The notes under the pieces are model-generated. The model had not been told where the DNA came from. It made no database searches and worked only from the letters and a program-made list of their open reading frames with translations. Shown piece after piece: positions 43,260 to 44,564 of a DNA stretch of 44,564 nucleotides; position 1 is the first letter of the stretch, and each line of letters begins with the position of its first letter. The stretch lies in the NCBI GenBank assembly GCA_000436535.1, contig FR886315.1, positions 1 to 44,564 of the forward strand, in the 5' to 3' direction. The position numbers were made by a program, and so were the translations under genes. Source of the stretch: Eubacterium sp. CAG:252. Lineage in GTDB: Bacteria; Bacillota; Clostridia; Lachnospirales; Lachnospiraceae.

Positions 43260-44468
43260 ATGTTAAAGGGTAAAAATGTACTTTTATGTGTAACGGGAAG
43301 TATAGCAGCTTATAAAATAGCAGAGCTTGCAAGCCGTCTTGTAAAAAAACATTGTAATGTTGACGTTATTATGACTAAAAATGCAACCAATTTTATTACA
43401 CCAATTACATTTGAAACGCTTACAGGCAATAAGTGCATTGTTGACACATTTGACAGAAATTTCCAGTTCAATGTTGAACATGTATCGCTTGCAAAGAAGG
43501 CTGACTGCGTGATGGTTGCGCCGGCATCCGCTGATATTATAGGAAAGATGGCAAATGGAATTGCAGACGATATGCTCACTACAACTGTTCTTGCGTGCAA
43601 ATGCAAGATAATGGTGTCACCAGCTATGAATACTAATATGTATGATAATGCCATAGTTCAGGATAATATTAAAAAGCTTGCGCACTATGGTATGGAGATA
43701 ATAGAGCCTGACAGCGGCTATCTTGCGTGTGGTGATACAGGAAGGGGCAAGATGCCATCACCAGAGGTACTTGAGTGGCATATTTTAAAAGAAATTGCCA
43801 GAGAAAAGGATATGAAAGGGCTGCGTGTATGTGTTACAGCAGGACCGACAAGGGAGATAATAGACCCTGTGCGTTTTATATCCAATAATTCAACGGGCAA
43901 AATGGGTTATGCAATAGCTAAAGAAGCTATGTTAAGAGGAGCAGAAGTAACTTTAATATCAGGAAAAGTGAATATTGCACCGGTTCCATTTGTAAATATG
44001 GTTAATATTGTGTCGGCTAAGGATATGTATTATGAAGTTATGAAAGCATCAGAATATTCAGATATAATAATAAAGGCTGCCGCAGTGGCAGATTATCGTC
44101 CTGCAACTGTAAGTGACAACAAAATCAAGAAAAAAGATGGTGATATGTCGATAGAACTTACCAGAACAGAAGATATTATAGGAACTCTTGGAAAAAATAA
44201 AAAAAATAATAATTTTTTGTGTGGATTTTCTATGGAAACAGAAAATATGCTTGAGAATTCCAAGGCAAAGCTTGAGAAGAAAAATCTTGATATGATAGTT
44301 GCCAATAATGTAAAAGTTAAAGGTGCAGGCTTTGGAACAGACACAAATGTTGTAACTATAATTACGAAAAATGATTGCAAAGAACTGCCAATTATGTCAA
44401 AAGATGATGTCGCAGACGAAATATTAAGCGAAATCCTGAAAAATAGAAAGGACTGCCAAAGCCAGTAA
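43260..44468 (+). CDS. coaBC: Bifunctional phosphopantothenoylcysteine synthetase/decarboxylase
   Basis: A 402-residue enzyme joining cysteine to 4'-phosphopantothenate and decarboxylating the product, in CoA synthesis. The N-terminal flavin CoaC half has VTGSIAAYK, the catalytic histidine in FNVEHVSLA and SPAMNTNMY. The CoaB half (from about residue 185) has VTAGPTREIIDPVRFISNNS and AVADYRP. ATG 43260 follows AGGAGA. The stop codon lies in the loop of a terminator. It is functionally linked to coaX upstream. Confidence 0.95.
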   Translation: MLKGKNVLLCVTGSIAAYKIAELASRLVKKHCNVDVIMTKNATNFITPITFETLTGNKCIVDTFDRNFQFNVEHVSLAKKADCVMVAPASADIIGKMANGIADDMLTTTVLACKCKIMVSPAMNTNMYDNAIVQDNIKKLAHYGMEIIEPDSGYLACGDTGRGKMPSPEVLEWHILKEIAREKDMKGLRVCVTAGPTREIIDPVRFISNNSTGKMGYAIAKEAMLRGAEVTLISGKVNIAPVPFVNMVNIVSAKDMYYEVMKASEYSDIIIKAAAVADYRPATVSDNKIKKKDGDMSIELTRTEDIIGTLGKNKKNNNFLCGFSMETENMLENSKAKLEKKNLDMIVANNVKVKGAGFGTDTNVVTIITKNDCKELPIMSKDDVADEILSEILKNRKDCQSQ

Positions 44469-44493
44469 ATAAGCGGCTTTGGCAGTTTTTTTG
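44452..44493 (+). terminator. Terminator overlapping the coaBC stop
   Basis: ACTGCCAAAGCC (44452-44463) pairs perfectly with GGCTTTGGCAGT (44475-44486), followed by T7. The coaBC stop codon is in the loop. Confidence 0.9.
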
Positions 44494-44504
44494 ATTAATC
44501 ATAA

Positions 44505-44552
44505 AAAGAAAATGCAAAAAAAATCGAAAAAAGTTGAAAAAAGTTGTTGACA
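44505..44552 (+). promoter_or_regulatory. UP-like A tracts and -35 box at the window edge
   Basis: Phased A tracts run up to a perfect TTGACA (44547-44552). The -10 box lies beyond the window. The form is typical of a strong promoter for a highly transcribed gene. Confidence 0.55.
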
Positions 44553-44564
44553 TATGGGAGGGGT

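Noticed and set aside
1..44564. CRISPR arrays, ribosomal RNA, tRNA genes, complete insertion sequences or prophage genes
   Set aside because: I read for repeats with regular spacers, cloverleaf sequences and transposase motifs and found none beyond the tRNA-like ends of tmRNA.

Overview
The window looks like chromosomal DNA of a low-GC Gram-positive anaerobe of the class Clostridia, most probably the family Lachnospiraceae. The grounds are the AT-rich sequence, strong Shine-Dalgarno sites of the AGGAGG type, a Firmicutes-like glycolytic cluster, a SpoIID/LytB-type protein, NADH/iron alcohol dehydrogenase, and a pectinesterase next to an RpiB-like sugar isomerase, which fits a gut pectin user such as Lachnospira/Eubacterium eligens. 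The genus is an inference; no search was run.

Layout. 1-3.2 kb: a 256-nt highly folded RNA candidate, a PHP phosphatase (minus strand) and a Na+/phosphate transporter with a PhoU tail. 3.3-8.8 kb: gap, pgk, tpiA and gpmI, separated by their own promoters and terminators, with a perfect 148-bp palindrome between pgk and tpiA. 8.8-12.7 kb: the secG-rnr-smpB-ssrA block (protein export, RNase R and trans-translation). 12.1-16.8 kb: a scarred zone next to the tmRNA gene. It holds remnants of a nitroreductase, a MATE transporter and a cytidylate-kinase-like gene, two tandem small promoter-hairpin-terminator units sharing one motif, an iron alcohol dehydrogenase, and a gene that appears to fuse half an aldo/keto reductase to a GyrI-like ligand-binding domain. 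16.9-19.6 kb: a LysR regulator followed by a very AT-rich four-gene cassette (DUF4869-like protein, miniature P-loop ATPase, Toprim-like protein, small protein) that looks acquired. 19.6-24.2 kb: YbaK, a membrane protein, and a two-component system with a lipoprotein.

24.2-27.5 kb: pectinesterase and the RpiB-like isomerase, which share an 18-bp promoter-overlapping motif, with an acetyltransferase and BioY between them. 27.7-31.8 kb: a sigma-70-like protein lacking the promoter-recognition regions, followed directly by a 6S RNA candidate with its own promoter and terminator, then a SpoIID/LytB protein with a three-hairpin leader. 31.9-44.5 kb: housekeeping genes: YihY (minus), scpA-scpB, an M18 aminopeptidase, prmA, rsmE, a cysteine desulfurase, thiI, an HPr-like protein without the phospho-accepting histidine (minus), mtaB, coaX and coaBC. 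The window ends in a likely promoter -35 box.

The best candidates for undescribed biology are: the degenerate sigma factor beside 6S RNA; the ATPase/Toprim-like cassette; the folded RNA at the left end; the perfect palindrome; the paired small hairpin RNAs; and the AKR-GyrI chimera.
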